Positions 1 to 9,043 are shown, counted from the first letter of the stretch. The stretch is 64,000 bases of DNA from Udaeobacter sp963839665 (GCA_963839665.1 CAWIWB010000003.1:124001-188000); one strand, 5' to 3'. Numbers and translations are program-made. The notes: generated by a model not told the origin, from the letters alone.

Positions 1-1023
1 CGGTGAAATGGTAACTTTGTAGCGTTGCTTGAGATCGAAGTCGCCTGTGATTGCAACCTGGTCCCCGCTCGCAAGAAGTTTCACTTTCTCCACCGCAGGC
101 TCCACGCGGATTCGTTCCGGGGTCACTTCTACAGGATCGATGAAGTCGTCGAATTTAATGCGAATCGCGGGGTCCTCTAGCGGATGATTGAACGCGCCGA
201 GCCATTGCACTTCGAGCGGCGCGGTTTTACCGGCGGGCATCACTTGCAAGTATGGAAGTGGCCTCCGGCTTTTCGCGTCGAGCAAGCCATTCACGATGAG
301 GTCGAACGTGTGTCCCACTGGAAGCGGGGCGCGCGGCGTGACTCGAAAACCTGTCGCTTCCAGCGAATCCGCAGCTTTCCCTTCAGCCGTTTGAATTACT
401 TCGACTGGAAAACGCTGGTGCTCCTCGCGGTCCTGGAAGTAGATGTGCTGCGCCGCTTCATCGAGACGAACCGCATAAGTTGAATCGAGATAGATTTGCG
501 GGCGCGCCGACAATCGTTTGCGCTCGTTGAACTCCGTCGTGATCGCAAACTTCGGAGTTTTGAATTCGGCGCTCCAATCTTTCACCACGAACGGTTTGCC
601 CGTCGCGTCCTTCAGCCCTGGAGCCAGTGTCAACCGATGTCGTGCCTCGGCCACGACGCCGGTGACCGTGAAAACGCCTTCAGTCTGACTTTTCCAGAGA
701 AACGTGCCGTCGAGTTTCGGCTCGCTGACAAACGGGCTTGGCTGATCACCAACATCGATGAGATCGGCGGCGACCATCGAGACGGGAAATGTGATCGTGA
801 TGGTGTCGTCCTCGGCGATCTTCCCGCTCGACGGATCGATCACAATGCCGCCGGCATCGGGTTTTGCGTTCGATGCTTCTTCCTGTTCTTCGTCCTGCGC
901 GAAACTCGCGCCGGCCATCGCAATAACGAGAACGCAAGGGAGAAGGAGCGTGAATAGGCGAATGGGCGCATGGGCGAATGGGCGAACTCGTCGTTTCGCC
1001 GTTTCTCCGATTCGCCGATTCAT
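1..1023 (-). CDS. Alpha-2-macroglobulin-like protein, N-terminal part (3' end outside window)
   Basis: An open minus-strand frame runs from an ATG at 1023 to the left edge without a stop. After a basic n-region of about 20 residues comes a hydrophobic stretch (LFTLLLPCVLVIAMAGASFA) and then QDEEQEE, a signal peptide for export. The mature part is a run of Ig-like beta domains; the segment ITFPVSMVAADLIDVGDQ, followed by a PKLDGTFLW-type turn, resembles the N-terminal domains of bacterial alpha-2-macroglobulins (YfhM type), which are periplasmic protease traps of 1500-2000 residues. The MG2 core and any thioester lie beyond the edge, so the family call is an inference. The start is only 5 bp after the stop of the TPR gene, so the two are probably co-transcribed. 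Confidence 0.55.
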   Translation of the reverse strand, partial: MNRRIGETAKRRVRPFAHAPIRLFTLLLPCVLVIAMAGASFAQDEEQEEASNAKPDAGGIVIDPSSGKIAEDDTITITFPVSMVAADLIDVGDQPSPFVSEPKLDGTFLWKSQTEGVFTVTGVVAEARHRLTLAPGLKDATGKPFVVKDWSAEFKTPKFAITTEFNERKRLSARPQIYLDSTYAVRLDEAAQHIYFQDREEHQRFPVEVIQTAEGKAADSLEATGFRVTPRAPLPVGHTFDLIVNGLLDAKSRRPLPYLQVMPAGKTAPLEVQWLGAFNHPLEDPAIRIKFDDFIDPVEVTPERIRVEPAVEKVKLLASGDQVAITGDFDLKQRYKVTISP

Positions 1024-1028
1024 TCTCA

Positions 1029-2492
1029 CTATCTTTGTGGTCCCAATTGTTGTATCCGGCGCAGATCGGCGTCGGCTTCGGCTGTCTTTCCGATGCGGCG
1101 TTGGCATTGCTCGCGTTCGCTAAGTGCGACCAGTGACTCATTAATTTCAATTGAGCGCGTTTGCGACGCGACGGCTCCTGCGAAGTCGGCACGCTGCCGT
1201 TCGAGCACGCCGCGGAAGAACCAGATGTTTGAATTGTGAGGATCCAACTCCGTCGCGATGCGAGCATGCAACAGCGCCTCCTTTTGCCGGTCCAAACCAT
1301 CCAGGTCTTGTGCCGCTTCGAAGTGTGCGGCTGCCGATTTATCATTGATCGCCAGCGCGGCATTCGCGTCTGCGAGGGCGAGCGTGAATTGACGCAGGTC
1401 TCTCAAAATTTTAGCGCGCGCAATCAGCGCCTCAGCATCCTTGGGATTCGCTGATAAACGAGTGTCGAGCGTTCCAAGTTCTCGCAATGCCTCATCGCTA
1501 ACGTGTCCGCCCCCGGACGGACTCGCCGTGGCGAGCTTGTCCTCTCCACGACGAAGATACCTGTCGACCCCCAACTTTGCCGCGTTCTCGGCTTGGCCTG
1601 CATCCAGCAATGCTTCGGCTAATTCAATGCGCGCGCGCATCGATGCGGGCTGAAGCTTGAATGCGCGCTCGGCGTCATCGATCGCCAGTAACGGACGGCC
1701 GGCGAGAATCAAAACGCGGGCACGTTCAAGCAACAGTCCCGCAACTGCGGGATCATCTGGTGATTTTGCGATCTGCGCATCGAGCGGTTTGATTTGCGGC
1801 AGGAATTTTTGTAATCGCTCAAATTCCGGGAGCCACGCCTTCACTTGTGAACTGGTGGCATCTGTTTTGTTCGCTTTCGCCATGTCGGCATAAGCGGCGT
1901 CCCAGTTATGCAGACGCAGAAAAGCGACAGCACGCCGCACACGGCGCGCAACCGTGTCCTGTGCCGCGATAGCCTTCGTCAGGTATGACGCGTGGTCCGC
2001 CCAACGCGACTGCGCTGCGCATAATTCGGCGAGATTGTCGTAATCGGTCGCCACGTCGGCTCGCGGCGGTTTGGTCCTGATAAACGCAAGCCAGTGCTGC
2101 TCGGCACATCCATAATCCTTGCGTTTGAAGCAGAGACCGGCGCGGAAATCTTCGATCGCTGCGGGCGATCGCTTGAATGCTTTTTGCCACTGATCGAGAG
2201 TACGCTCCAATCCATCGAGCTCCTCGGTTTGCACCTGCGTCTGAGCGAGCGTGTCCCATGTGCCGGAATCGTTCGGAGCGATGGCGACAATGCGGCGGCT
2301 CAATTCAATGATTGCCGGTTTGTCTTCGGCGTCTTGAGCTTTCTTCAGTTGCTCTCGCAACTTTTGAAGCTCCGGGGTTTCAGCAGCGACGAAAGCGCTG
2401 GCAGTCAGCAGAACAAGAACGGCGATCGCGAACGTCCTCAAGTGGTTCGCGATCTTGGCGATCGCGACGCGAAGGTTCAAGCAATTTCGCAA
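1029..2492 (-). CDS. Secreted TPR-repeat protein
   Basis: A 487-residue protein with an N-terminal signal peptide (hydrophobic FAIAVLVLLTASAFVAAE, cleavage near residue 37). The rest is helical tetratricopeptide repeats, seen as repeated W-x2-L-A/G-x3-Y/F patterns such as DSGTWDTLAQTQVQ, AWLPEFERL and SNIWFFRGVLERQ. TPR arrays mediate protein-protein contacts; no catalytic domain is visible. The gene lies directly upstream of the alpha-2-macroglobulin-like gene (5 bp gap), so it may act with that protein in the envelope. The exact role is unknown. Confidence 0.75.
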   Translation of the reverse strand: MRNCLNLRVAIAKIANHLRTFAIAVLVLLTASAFVAAETPELQKLREQLKKAQDAEDKPAIIELSRRIVAIAPNDSGTWDTLAQTQVQTEELDGLERTLDQWQKAFKRSPAAIEDFRAGLCFKRKDYGCAEQHWLAFIRTKPPRADVATDYDNLAELCAAQSRWADHASYLTKAIAAQDTVARRVRRAVAFLRLHNWDAAYADMAKANKTDATSSQVKAWLPEFERLQKFLPQIKPLDAQIAKSPDDPAVAGLLLERARVLILAGRPLLAIDDAERAFKLQPASMRARIELAEALLDAGQAENAAKLGVDRYLRRGEDKLATASPSGGGHVSDEALRELGTLDTRLSANPKDAEALIARAKILRDLRQFTLALADANAALAINDKSAAAHFEAAQDLDGLDRQKEALLHARIATELDPHNSNIWFFRGVLERQRADFAGAVASQTRSIEINESLVALSEREQCQRRIGKTAEADADLRRIQQLGPQR

Positions 2493-2544
2493 TCAAGCAA
2501 TAATCCTTGCATTCGCTCGTCCAGGGTTTCGGCATGGGTGCCAG

Positions 2545-2742
2545 CGCCAAAGGTGCGGTCTCATTGTCAGCCTGGGGCAACGCCCCAGGAGATGGATTTA
2601 ATTGGATGAGCGCTGAAAGCGCGATTCACATCCGGGCGTAACAGACTATCTGGATTGACTCGCGCTTTCAGCGCGTTTTACCTCGTGTGACCAAAATCCT
2701 GGGACGCTGTCCCAGGCTACGATTGAGATAGCGCCTTTGGCG
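2545..2742. repeat. Nested palindromic repeat element (198 bp)
   Basis: The outer ends are inverted (CGCCAAAGG at 2545-2553, CCTTTGGCG at 2734-2742). Each arm contains two hairpins in mirrored order: CCTGGGGC-aac-GCCCCAGG (2571-2589) and GCGCT-gaa-AGCGC on the left, and a matching CGCGCTTTCAGCGCG and CCTGGGAC-gct-GTCCCAGG on the right. The element fills the gap between endonuclease III and the TPR gene and has no coding potential. The same arm-within-arm layout recurs at 13537, 19593 and 25253. Confidence 0.75.
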
Positions 2743-2783
2743 GGAACGTATCGAACCGTCATGTTCTCGACGCTAGGAAGCGG

Positions 2784-3452
2784 TCATTCGTTGACCTTCA
2801 GCGCTTTGCCCGTGCGCAGGAAAATCTTGCCGCTGGGACAGAGCTTGAACACTTCGCACCGGCTGCAGTCCGGTTTGCGCGCATAGCAGCGGCGCCGCCC
2901 GTGCCAGATGAGCCAGTGACTCCAGTTTGTCCAGTGCTCGCGCGGCACGAGTTTCATTAAGTCGAGCTCAATCTTTACCGGGTCGTTTTGTTTCGTTAGG
3001 CCAAGGCGCTGCGACAGCCGGATCACATGTGTGTCGACGACGATCCCTTCGTCTATATGAAAGGCGTTGCCCAGTACCACGTTCGCAGTCTTACGGCCGA
3101 CGCCCGGCAACGCACACAATTCCGCCATGGTTTCGGGCACTTTTCCGCCGTGTTTCTCGACGATTTCGCGCATCGCGCCTTGAATGCTTTTCGCTTTGTT
3201 ACGATAGAAGCCGGTGGATTTGATCGTATTCTCCAACTCAGGGAGCGGCGCTTCCGCATAATGTTTCGCCGCACGGTATTTCCGAAACAGCGCTGGCGTA
3301 ACGATGTTGACGCGTTTGTCTGTGGATTGTGCCGAGAGAATAGTCGCTACAAGCAGCTGGAGCGGATTTCGAAAGTCCAGCTCGCAATGTGCATTTGGAT
3401 AAATTTTTGGCCAGGCTTTCAGAAGCTGTGCCACGCGTTCGCGAGGGCTCAT
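2784..3452 (-). CDS. nth: Endonuclease III (DNA glycosylase/AP lyase)
   Basis: Removes oxidised pyrimidines from DNA and nicks at abasic sites in base excision repair. The 222-residue product from the ATG at 3452 matches the family length. It has the helix-hairpin-helix LPGVGRKTANVVL with the catalytic lysine, the catalytic aspartate in VVDTHVIRL, and the C-terminal [4Fe-4S] motif C-x6-C-x2-C-x5-C (CYARKPDCSRCEVFKLC). The frame stays open upstream to 3611, but those 53 residues have no counterpart in Nth and overlap the next gene's 3' end, so the internal ATG is preferred. Confidence 0.95.
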   Translation of the reverse strand: MSPRERVAQLLKAWPKIYPNAHCELDFRNPLQLLVATILSAQSTDKRVNIVTPALFRKYRAAKHYAEAPLPELENTIKSTGFYRNKAKSIQGAMREIVEKHGGKVPETMAELCALPGVGRKTANVVLGNAFHIDEGIVVDTHVIRLSQRLGLTKQNDPVKIELDLMKLVPREHWTNWSHWLIWHGRRRCYARKPDCSRCEVFKLCPSGKIFLRTGKALKVNE

Positions 3453-3552
3453 CCGGCTATTATTCCCCAAGGCGGCTATAGGTTTCAATCCGCCTTTGGA
3501 CTTAACGTCCCGAAATCCTCGATTTCGTGAACTGCGATTAGCGGATCTGGAT

Positions 3553-4164
3553 TTATTCTGGCGTGGGCGAAGGAGATGGCGACCCGGGCTGCGTATCAGA
3601 TGACTCCGCATTGGGAGATGCTATCCCGCTCATGTTCTTCCTTCGTTCCTCTTCGAGACGACGCAATCGTTCGGCGCGGGCTGCTGTTGCCGTGCCTTTT
3701 TCAGCTGTTCCAGCATCCAACAATGAGCGGTCACGAACGAGCGCCTGAAGTTCGGGTGGAAGCTCTTGTATTTTCTTTTCTCTTTCGGCTTTCGCCTGCT
3801 CGGGATCGGGCTTCTGGCCCTGAAGCACAGCGTCCCGCTCTTTTGCAAGCCTTGCAGGGTTCATCTGCGCGCGGTCGGGAATAAGCGAACGAATCTCCGG
3901 AGGGAGCTGTTGTAATCGCTTTTCTCTGTCCGCTTCCACCTCGGCGGGGTTGCGAGCCTGCCGCCGCGACGGAATGATACGCCTGTTCGGTATGGCTTTT
4001 TCGCGTTCGACCAATGCTTTCTCTCTTTCGTCAAGCGCCTTCTCGCGTGTGTCCAGTTCTGCTTTCCGTTGAGCAAGTTGCGCTTCAGCTGCCGAATCCT
4101 GTTTTTGGCAGGCGCAAATCATCGCAAAACAGATGAACGTCGAAAGGACAAAGATTCTTTTCAT
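3553..4164 (-). CDS. Coiled-coil lipoprotein, copy A
   Basis: From the ATG at 4164 the protein starts MKRIFVLSTF and reaches a lipobox, ICAC, so it is probably a lipid-anchored envelope protein. A charged coiled coil follows (AQRKAELDTREKALDEREKA), then two copies of a motif of the type REKxxQxLPPExxxLxxDRxxL, and a Ser/Pro-rich tail. The function is unknown. It is a clear paralogue of the gene at 4817-5368, sharing the lipobox region and coiled coil almost residue for residue. Each copy lies downstream of an S74 beta-roll gene, so the pair was duplicated as a unit. Confidence 0.7.
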   Translation of the reverse strand: MKRIFVLSTFICFAMICACQKQDSAAEAQLAQRKAELDTREKALDEREKALVEREKAIPNRRIIPSRRQARNPAEVEADREKRLQQLPPEIRSLIPDRAQMNPARLAKERDAVLQGQKPDPEQAKAEREKKIQELPPELQALVRDRSLLDAGTAEKGTATAARAERLRRLEEERRKNMSGIASPNAESSDTQPGSPSPSPTPE

Positions 4165-4206
4165 ATCAGGAGCAAACCATAATTCCGTGATTGTGATAAA
4201 CAACAG

Positions 4207-4731
4207 CTAAGGTTCATTCACGACCACTTTGGCCGCTGGCTTACTCAGCTCGAGCTGCGCGCTCACTTTTTGGATTTGCGCTGTCTGTCTTTGAGCTGCG
4301 CTGTGAGAACCTCCATTCCTTTCCGTTGCTGCGGGACGGTGGCTGCCAGCTCGTGAAACTTTCTTGTGCTCTTTGAGGAACTCTTTGAGCAAGATGTTGT
4401 TGATCTGCTCGTAGGGGACGGCAGTGACGTTACCACTCTTGCCATACACGACGAGTTGGGGCTCCCCCTCGGCGATTAAGCCACGTTAAATTGATCGACA
4501 TATTCTGGTAATTGCCTGCCGGGTCGCTAATCGGCTCGCCGTAGATGCTGCCGATGAAGCAGGTGTTATCCAACTTGCAAAAGTACCTGCACCAGGTGCG
4601 TCGATCGCGAAGCAGTTAATGACGCGCGCGCTCCCCGTGCCGTGCTCGTCACCGACACAGACATTTCCGCTGCCATCTACAAGGAAGCTAGAGCCATCAT
4701 CGGCGATGGCTGTGTTACTCGTGCCTGACAT
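4207..4731 (-). pseudogene. Decayed S74 (tail-fibre chaperone) beta-roll protein
   Basis: The fragments line up with the intact protein at 5492-6916 and its wider family but lie in several frames. 4731 to about 4585 encodes a collagen-like or beta-helix stub (GNVCVGDEHGTGSARVINCF). A shifted frame then reads KLDNTCFIGSIYGEPISD, another GEPQLVVYGKSGNV, and the C-terminus reads EQINNILLKEFLKEHKK and AQIQKVSAQLELSKP, the trimeric coiled coil found after the S74 domain. Most of the chaperone domain and the head repeats are missing. At least three frame changes and an internal deletion make this a relic rather than a sequencing artefact. Confidence 0.7.
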
Positions 4732-4816
4732 GATTCCTTAAGGTTACGTCACCGAACGCATCATCGCTGCTGGTACTGTTCACACTGAGCTAGCAGTGCG
4801 ACACCACCGCCCGGAC

Positions 4817-5368
4817 TTATTGCGGCGTAGGAGATGGAGTCAGCAAAGTATCCTCCGCTGCAGGAGACATTGCCGCGCCAGACGTCTTTGCTTGATCCAG
4901 CTTACGCTGCCATTCGCGTTGTAAGTCTTCGGGGCTAAGCTGTATTTGGTTAGATAGGCTGCTCCTGTCTTTTTCCGGTCGCGCCTCCGCTGGATCGGAT
5001 GATTCTCGTTTGTCCCTGCGGCTTTCGGCTTTCACTCGCGAGGCATCTGGAATCAGCGCCCGAAACTCGGGCGGCAGCTGTTGTATTCTCCTGTCTCTTT
5101 CCGTTTTGGCTTCAGCTGCATTGGGAAGCTGTCGTGGCGACTGAAGTTCAGGCCGAATCGTGCTGGTGTTCGCGGTAGCCTTTTCTCTTTCAGCCAACGC
5201 CCTTTCCCTGGCGTCTAACGTTTTCTCTGTTTCGCCCAAGGCTGTCGCGCGCGCGTCCAACTCGATTTTTCGCTGAGCAAGTTGCGCTTCAGCGGCCGAA
5301 TCTTGCCTTTGGCAGGAGCAAATCATCGCGAAGGAGGCCAGTGTCGAAAGAAGAAACATTTTTTTCAT
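4817..5368 (-). CDS. Coiled-coil lipoprotein, copy B
   Basis: Starts MKKMFLLSTLASFAMICSC, giving a lipobox ICSC and a probable lipid anchor. The coiled coil (AQRKIELDARATALGETEK) and the IQQLPPEFRALIPD segment match copy A at 3553-4164, but the second half has diverged (SPEDLQREWQRKLDQ and a Pro-rich end). The frame extends upstream to 5467, but those codons run through a hairpin and lack similarity, so the ATG at 5368 is used. The gene lies downstream of the S74 beta-roll gene and is separated from it by a hairpin. Role unknown; possibly a surface partner of that protein. Confidence 0.7.
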   Translation of the reverse strand: MKKMFLLSTLASFAMICSCQRQDSAAEAQLAQRKIELDARATALGETEKTLDARERALAEREKATANTSTIRPELQSPRQLPNAAEAKTERDRRIQQLPPEFRALIPDASRVKAESRRDKRESSDPAEARPEKDRSSLSNQIQLSPEDLQREWQRKLDQAKTSGAAMSPAAEDTLLTPSPTPQ

Positions 5369-5410
5369 GTGAGCAGCACAGAGTCTACTGGATGGACAAT
5401 TCATAGCAAG

Positions 5411-5441
5411 AAAGGCGTTCGCCGCGAGGGCGAACGCCTTT
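5411..5441 (-). terminator. Strong hairpin, probable transcription terminator or attenuator
   Basis: A perfect 13-bp stem (AAAGGCGTTCGCC at 5411-5423, GGCGAACGCCTTT at 5429-5441) with a 5-base loop. On the minus strand it ends in TTT followed by CTTGC. It lies just after the S74 beta-roll gene and before lipoprotein B, so it probably ends or reduces transcription between them. The U tract is short. Confidence 0.6.
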
Positions 5442-5491
5442 CCAATTCGCCTCGGTGCTTTTAACACGCAAGGCCAATCTGTGTCGGAGCT

Positions 5492-6916
5492 TTACGGCTT
5501 GTTCGCGACTACTTGTGGCGCAGTTTTGCTGACTTCAAGCTGCGCGCTCACCTTCTGGATTTGCGCGGCCTGCTCTTTGAGTTGCGCAACCATCGTCTGC
5601 ATTTCGCTCTTTAACTGGCTGATGCTCGCCTGCTGTTCCTCGACTTTCTTGTGTTCTTTGAGGAACTCGTTAAGCAACAGTACGGGGATCGTCTCGTAGC
5701 GCACGCCGGTGACCTCCCCTTGGGGATTACGTGTTATCCAGTCGAGGTTTACCTCGGCGACTTCTTCCGCGACCAAGCCAAATTCAGGCTCGTTAGTGTT
5801 ATCGCTCTTCCAGTGAAACGTAACGGGTCTGAGAGCCAGGATGCCTTCGCTGAGCTTATCGATCGGTGCAATGTCCTTTTTGAATTTCCGTGAGGAAAGA
5901 GTCGCATCGGCGAGCTTACCGTTGGGGCCAACCACTACAGCATGGGACCCAGCGACCGGCGTTTGGTTGAAGATGCCGCCAACAAAGGCGCTTGAGTTCC
6001 CGTTCGTAGTCGAGAAGGTGTCGCCGATCGAAAAAGATCTGAGGCCTCCCAGCTCGAGGTACAGAAAGCCGCCGCCGGTGAAGCCGCCGCCGATGGTGAA
6101 GGCCTGCACGACGCCGACGTCACTGACGTTGATGCCACCGGACGGCAAGTTGGTGCCGATGCGGATAGTGTTAGACTCACCGGCAGTGCCCACCACATTC
6201 GAGCCGATGGAAATATTACCACTTTCGGTGCCATTGTAGTTGTCACCGGCTAGCTCCCCAACCGCCGTGTTGTCGGAGCCGCTTGCTAAACTCTCGAGCG
6301 CACCAGCACCCACGGCGGTGTTTCTGGTGCCACTAGTGTTAGCGCGGAGCGAAAAGCCGCCGACGGCCGTGTTGAAGCTCGCGTCACTATTCTGGGCCGC
6401 GAAAACACCCACGCCCACGTTCGTGAAGTGCGAGGTGTTGTCCTCCAGCGCTTGAAAGCCGACCGCGGTGTTGGAACTGCTGGTGTTGTTACTGAGCGCG
6501 AACCCACCAACGGCCACGTTCCGTGAGCCGACATCGTTGAACTCCAACGCTGCAGCGCCAACTGCCGTATTATCTGAGCCGCTAGTGTTAAGCAACAGCG
6601 CTACTGCGCCAACTGCGGTATTGTCATTGTCCGTGTTGAGGACTAACGATCCAGCGCCAACACCGGTGTTGAAGCTGCCGGCGGCGGTTGCATAGAGCGA
6701 ACGCCAACCAAGTCCTGTATTTCCAGCCCCGCTAGTGAGGAATTGAAGCGCTTGGCAGCCTTCCGCTGTGGTAAAATTTGGGTAACACCCGTCCGGCGGC
6801 GGAGCAACTTCCGGAGCTGCGTTTGTTTGCGGCAAAAACCCAAAGCAGGCAAGCAAGCCGGTTGCGAGCATCGTGACTATGTTTCGATTTTTCATTGATT
6901 TAGTTTGTTCTTTCAT
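5492..6916 (-). CDS. Secreted trimeric beta-roll protein with S74 self-cleaving chaperone domain
   Basis: 474 residues. A signal peptide (VTMLATGLLACFGFLPQTNA) is followed by about a dozen head repeats of the type NTAVGAxALxxNTSGSx (residues about 70-240), the left-handed beta-roll seen in YadA-like adhesins. A linker leads to a peptidase S74 / intramolecular chaperone domain beginning SSRKFKKDI, which holds the Ser and Lys expected for autocleavage, then FGLVAEEVAEVN, and a trimeric coiled coil (about 420-474). In this family S74 helps a trimeric fibre fold and is then released. The start at 6916 is favoured over ATG 6895 because AGAAGG precedes it. Likely a surface fibre; the binding target is unknown. 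Confidence 0.85.
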   Translation of the reverse strand: MKEQTKSMKNRNIVTMLATGLLACFGFLPQTNAAPEVAPPPDGCYPNFTTAEGCQALQFLTSGAGNTGLGWRSLYATAAGSFNTGVGAGSLVLNTDNDNTAVGAVALLLNTSGSDNTAVGAAALEFNDVGSRNVAVGGFALSNNTSSSNTAVGFQALEDNTSHFTNVGVGVFAAQNSDASFNTAVGGFSLRANTSGTRNTAVGAGALESLASGSDNTAVGELAGDNYNGTESGNISIGSNVVGTAGESNTIRIGTNLPSGGINVSDVGVVQAFTIGGGFTGGGFLYLELGGLRSFSIGDTFSTTNGNSSAFVGGIFNQTPVAGSHAVVVGPNGKLADATLSSRKFKKDIAPIDKLSEGILALRPVTFHWKSDNTNEPEFGLVAEEVAEVNLDWITRNPQGEVTGVRYETIPVLLLNEFLKEHKKVEEQQASISQLKSEMQTMVAQLKEQAAQIQKVSAQLEVSKTAPQVVANKP

Positions 6917-7141
6917 TTTTGGCCTTCTGTGATTTTCCCGGTCGCGTAGCCCGGCACTCGCAGGGGCACAGCGGCACTATCCTAATCATTTCTAGCCATT
7001 TATTGTTTCCGTCTCAAAAGGTTTTGCCAAGAATACCGGTGGGTGTCAAAGCAAAAAGGAAGGCGACAGGTGATTTCCCATGAAGCCATTCGAAGTCGCA
7101 AAAACCTTTTCGTGTTTTTCTTATTGGCCTAGTGTCGTGTC

Positions 7142-8191
7142 GTGCAAAGTATGATGAAGGCCGTTGTGAAGGCCAAACGCGAGCCGGGTCTGTGGCTCGA
7201 GGATGTTCCGGTTCCAGAAGTTGGTGGCGATGACGTGCTGATCCGAGTGTTGAAGACGTCGATCTGCGGTACCGACGTGCACATCTATAACTGGGACGAC
7301 TGGGCGCAGAAAACCATTCCAGTGCCGATGACCATCGGTCATGAGTTTGCCGGTGTCGTTGATGCTGTCGGTGATCACGTCAAAGGATTTGCGCGCGGCG
7401 ATCTCGTGGTGGGCGAAGGACACATCACCTGTGGACACTGCCGAAATTGCCTGGCCGGACGGCGGCATCTTTGTCCAAATACGCTTGGCGTCGGCGTGAA
7501 TCGTCCCGGCGCGTGGGCCGAATTTGTGGCGATACCACAGGACAATTGCTGGCACGCCGATCCAGCGATTCCGCTGGATGTGCTTTCCTGTTTCGATCCG
7601 TTAGGCAACGCGGTGCACACCGCGCTCTCATTTGACCTCGTCGGAGAAGACGTGCTCATCACTGGCGCGGGCCCGATCGGTTGCATGGCGATTCCGATTT
7701 GCAAACGCGCGGGCGCGCGGCACGTGGTTGTCACCGATGTAAATCCGTACCGTTTAAATCTTGCTCAGAAAATGGGCGCCGATCTCGCACTTGATGTGCG
7801 CACCGACAAAGTTGCGGATGCAATGCAGAAGCTCGGAATGAAGGAAGGATTTGATGTCGCGCTGGAAATGTCCGGTAACCCGAAAGCATTCGCTGACATC
7901 TTGCCGAACATGTTTCACGGCGGCAAGATTGCCTTGTTAGGCATCATGCCCGGCAGCGCTGCCATCGATTGGAACACCGTCGTGTTCAGCGCGCTAACCA
8001 TCAAAGGCGTTTACGGCCGCAAAATGTACGAAACCTGGTACAAAATGACGGCCATGATCCAGAGTGGTCTGGATATTTCTCCCGTCATCACCCACCGCTT
8101 TCCGTATACCGAGTTCAAGGGAGCAATCGAGTTAATGAAATCCGGTAACTCCGGCAAAGTAGTCCTTAACTGGAGCGAATTGTCATCCTGA
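7142..8191 (+). CDS. tdh: L-threonine 3-dehydrogenase
   Basis: Zinc- and NAD-dependent oxidation of L-threonine to 2-amino-3-oxobutanoate (EC 1.1.1.103). The 349 residues match the family length. Visible features are the catalytic zinc site (C in SICGTDVHIYNWD, H-E in IGHEFAG), the structural zinc cysteines (CGHCRNCLAGRRHLC) and the nucleotide fold (ITGAGPIGCMA). The Tdh signature CGTDVHIYNWD separates it from other medium-chain dehydrogenases. Its product is the substrate of kbl at 10216, 2 kb downstream. The last codons and stop fall inside a short repeat-like sequence at 8181-8210. Another ATG (7154) lies just inside the start. Confidence 0.93.
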   Translation: MQSMMKAVVKAKREPGLWLEDVPVPEVGGDDVLIRVLKTSICGTDVHIYNWDDWAQKTIPVPMTIGHEFAGVVDAVGDHVKGFARGDLVVGEGHITCGHCRNCLAGRRHLCPNTLGVGVNRPGAWAEFVAIPQDNCWHADPAIPLDVLSCFDPLGNAVHTALSFDLVGEDVLITGAGPIGCMAIPICKRAGARHVVVTDVNPYRLNLAQKMGADLALDVRTDKVADAMQKLGMKEGFDVALEMSGNPKAFADILPNMFHGGKIALLGIMPGSAAIDWNTVVFSALTIKGVYGRKMYETWYKMTAMIQSGLDISPVITHRFPYTEFKGAIELMKSGNSGKVVLNWSELSS

Positions 8192-8210
8192 GCGAAGTCG
8201 AAGGTCTCTC
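8181..8210. repeat. Short dispersed repeat-like motif at the tdh stop
   Basis: The sequence TCATCCTGAGCGAAGTCGAA resembles a short intergenic repeat often seen in environmental bacterial genomes, recalled rather than searched. It covers the last two codons and stop of tdh, so the Ser-Ser end of the protein may come from the repeat. Only one copy is visible in this window. Confidence 0.35.
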
Positions 8211-8292
8211 GAATAATTTCCAAGCCGGTCGACATCGAACGGTCGCGCGAATTTTCTCCTTGCGCCAACTGCCTCCCGAGAAAATTAACTGA

Positions 8293-9039
8293 ATGAGCAC
8301 ACGAATCGATGAGATCGTTGGAGGTATTTACAGGATTTCAACCTGGCAGCCGCAGTACGGAATTACATTCAACCAGTTTCTGATCGCTGATGAGCGACCA
8401 GCCTTGATTCATACGGGCATGCGCGATTTGCACGGCTCCATTCGCAGCGCCATTCGCGAGGTGCTTGATCCGGCGAAGCTGGCATACGTCGTTTTGTTGC
8501 ATTGGGAAGGCGATGAAAACGGCGGGATGGATCAATTCATGAAAGAAGCGCCGAAATCGGAGTTGATCGGATCGATGCTCTCAATTCAGCTCAACGCCAT
8601 CGGGTTTGGGCTTGCTGAACGCGCACGCGGCTTTCGCGATGGAGAAATCCTCGATTTGGGAACGCACAAGTTGCGATTTGTGGAGACGCCGCACGTGCAT
8701 CATTGGGATTCGATGATGGTGATCGATGAAACCTCGCGCAGTCTCTTTCCGTCGGATTTGTTTATTCAACCCGCCGATCAGCCACCTATGGTTACAGAGA
8801 ACCTGTCGATGCCGATGCTCGATTTATATCGCGCGGCTGGAATTTTCGCGCACGAATTACCGATTCGCCAGGTTGTTGATCGGCTGGAGAAAATGAATCT
8901 CGCTTGGGTTCACCCGATGCACGGAGGTTCGTTTGAGCAAAACGTCTTTCCCAATTACGCGAGGGCTCTGCGTGAAAACGAATTCGCTTATCGAGGGATG
9001 TTATTGGGCCGCGAAATCGCAAAAGTCGCGCCGATGTAG
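8293..9039 (+). CDS. ODP-like diiron metallo-beta-lactamase-fold protein
   Basis: 248 residues, a stand-alone beta-lactamase fold of the oxygen-binding / flavodiiron type. Diiron ligands are visible in order: HWEGDE (H-x-E-x-D), the H in ETPHVHHWD, the D in FPSDLF, and the H in HPMHGG. Flavodiiron proteins reduce O2 or NO, but this one lacks the C-terminal flavodoxin domain and has Glu where they have the second His of H-x-E-x-D-H, as in ODP-type oxygen sensors. It may therefore bind or sense O2 or NO rather than reduce it. It stands between tdh and kbl without an obvious link to them. Confidence 0.75.
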   Translation: MSTRIDEIVGGIYRISTWQPQYGITFNQFLIADERPALIHTGMRDLHGSIRSAIREVLDPAKLAYVVLLHWEGDENGGMDQFMKEAPKSELIGSMLSIQLNAIGFGLAERARGFRDGEILDLGTHKLRFVETPHVHHWDSMMVIDETSRSLFPSDLFIQPADQPPMVTENLSMPMLDLYRAAGIFAHELPIRQVVDRLEKMNLAWVHPMHGGSFEQNVFPNYARALRENEFAYRGMLLGREIAKVAPM

Positions 9040-9043
9040 ATTT

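Noticed and set aside
746..1363. 205-residue minus-strand frame across the first two genes
   Set aside because: It crosses two better-supported frames, the TPR protein and the alpha-2-macroglobulin-like protein, and has no domain.
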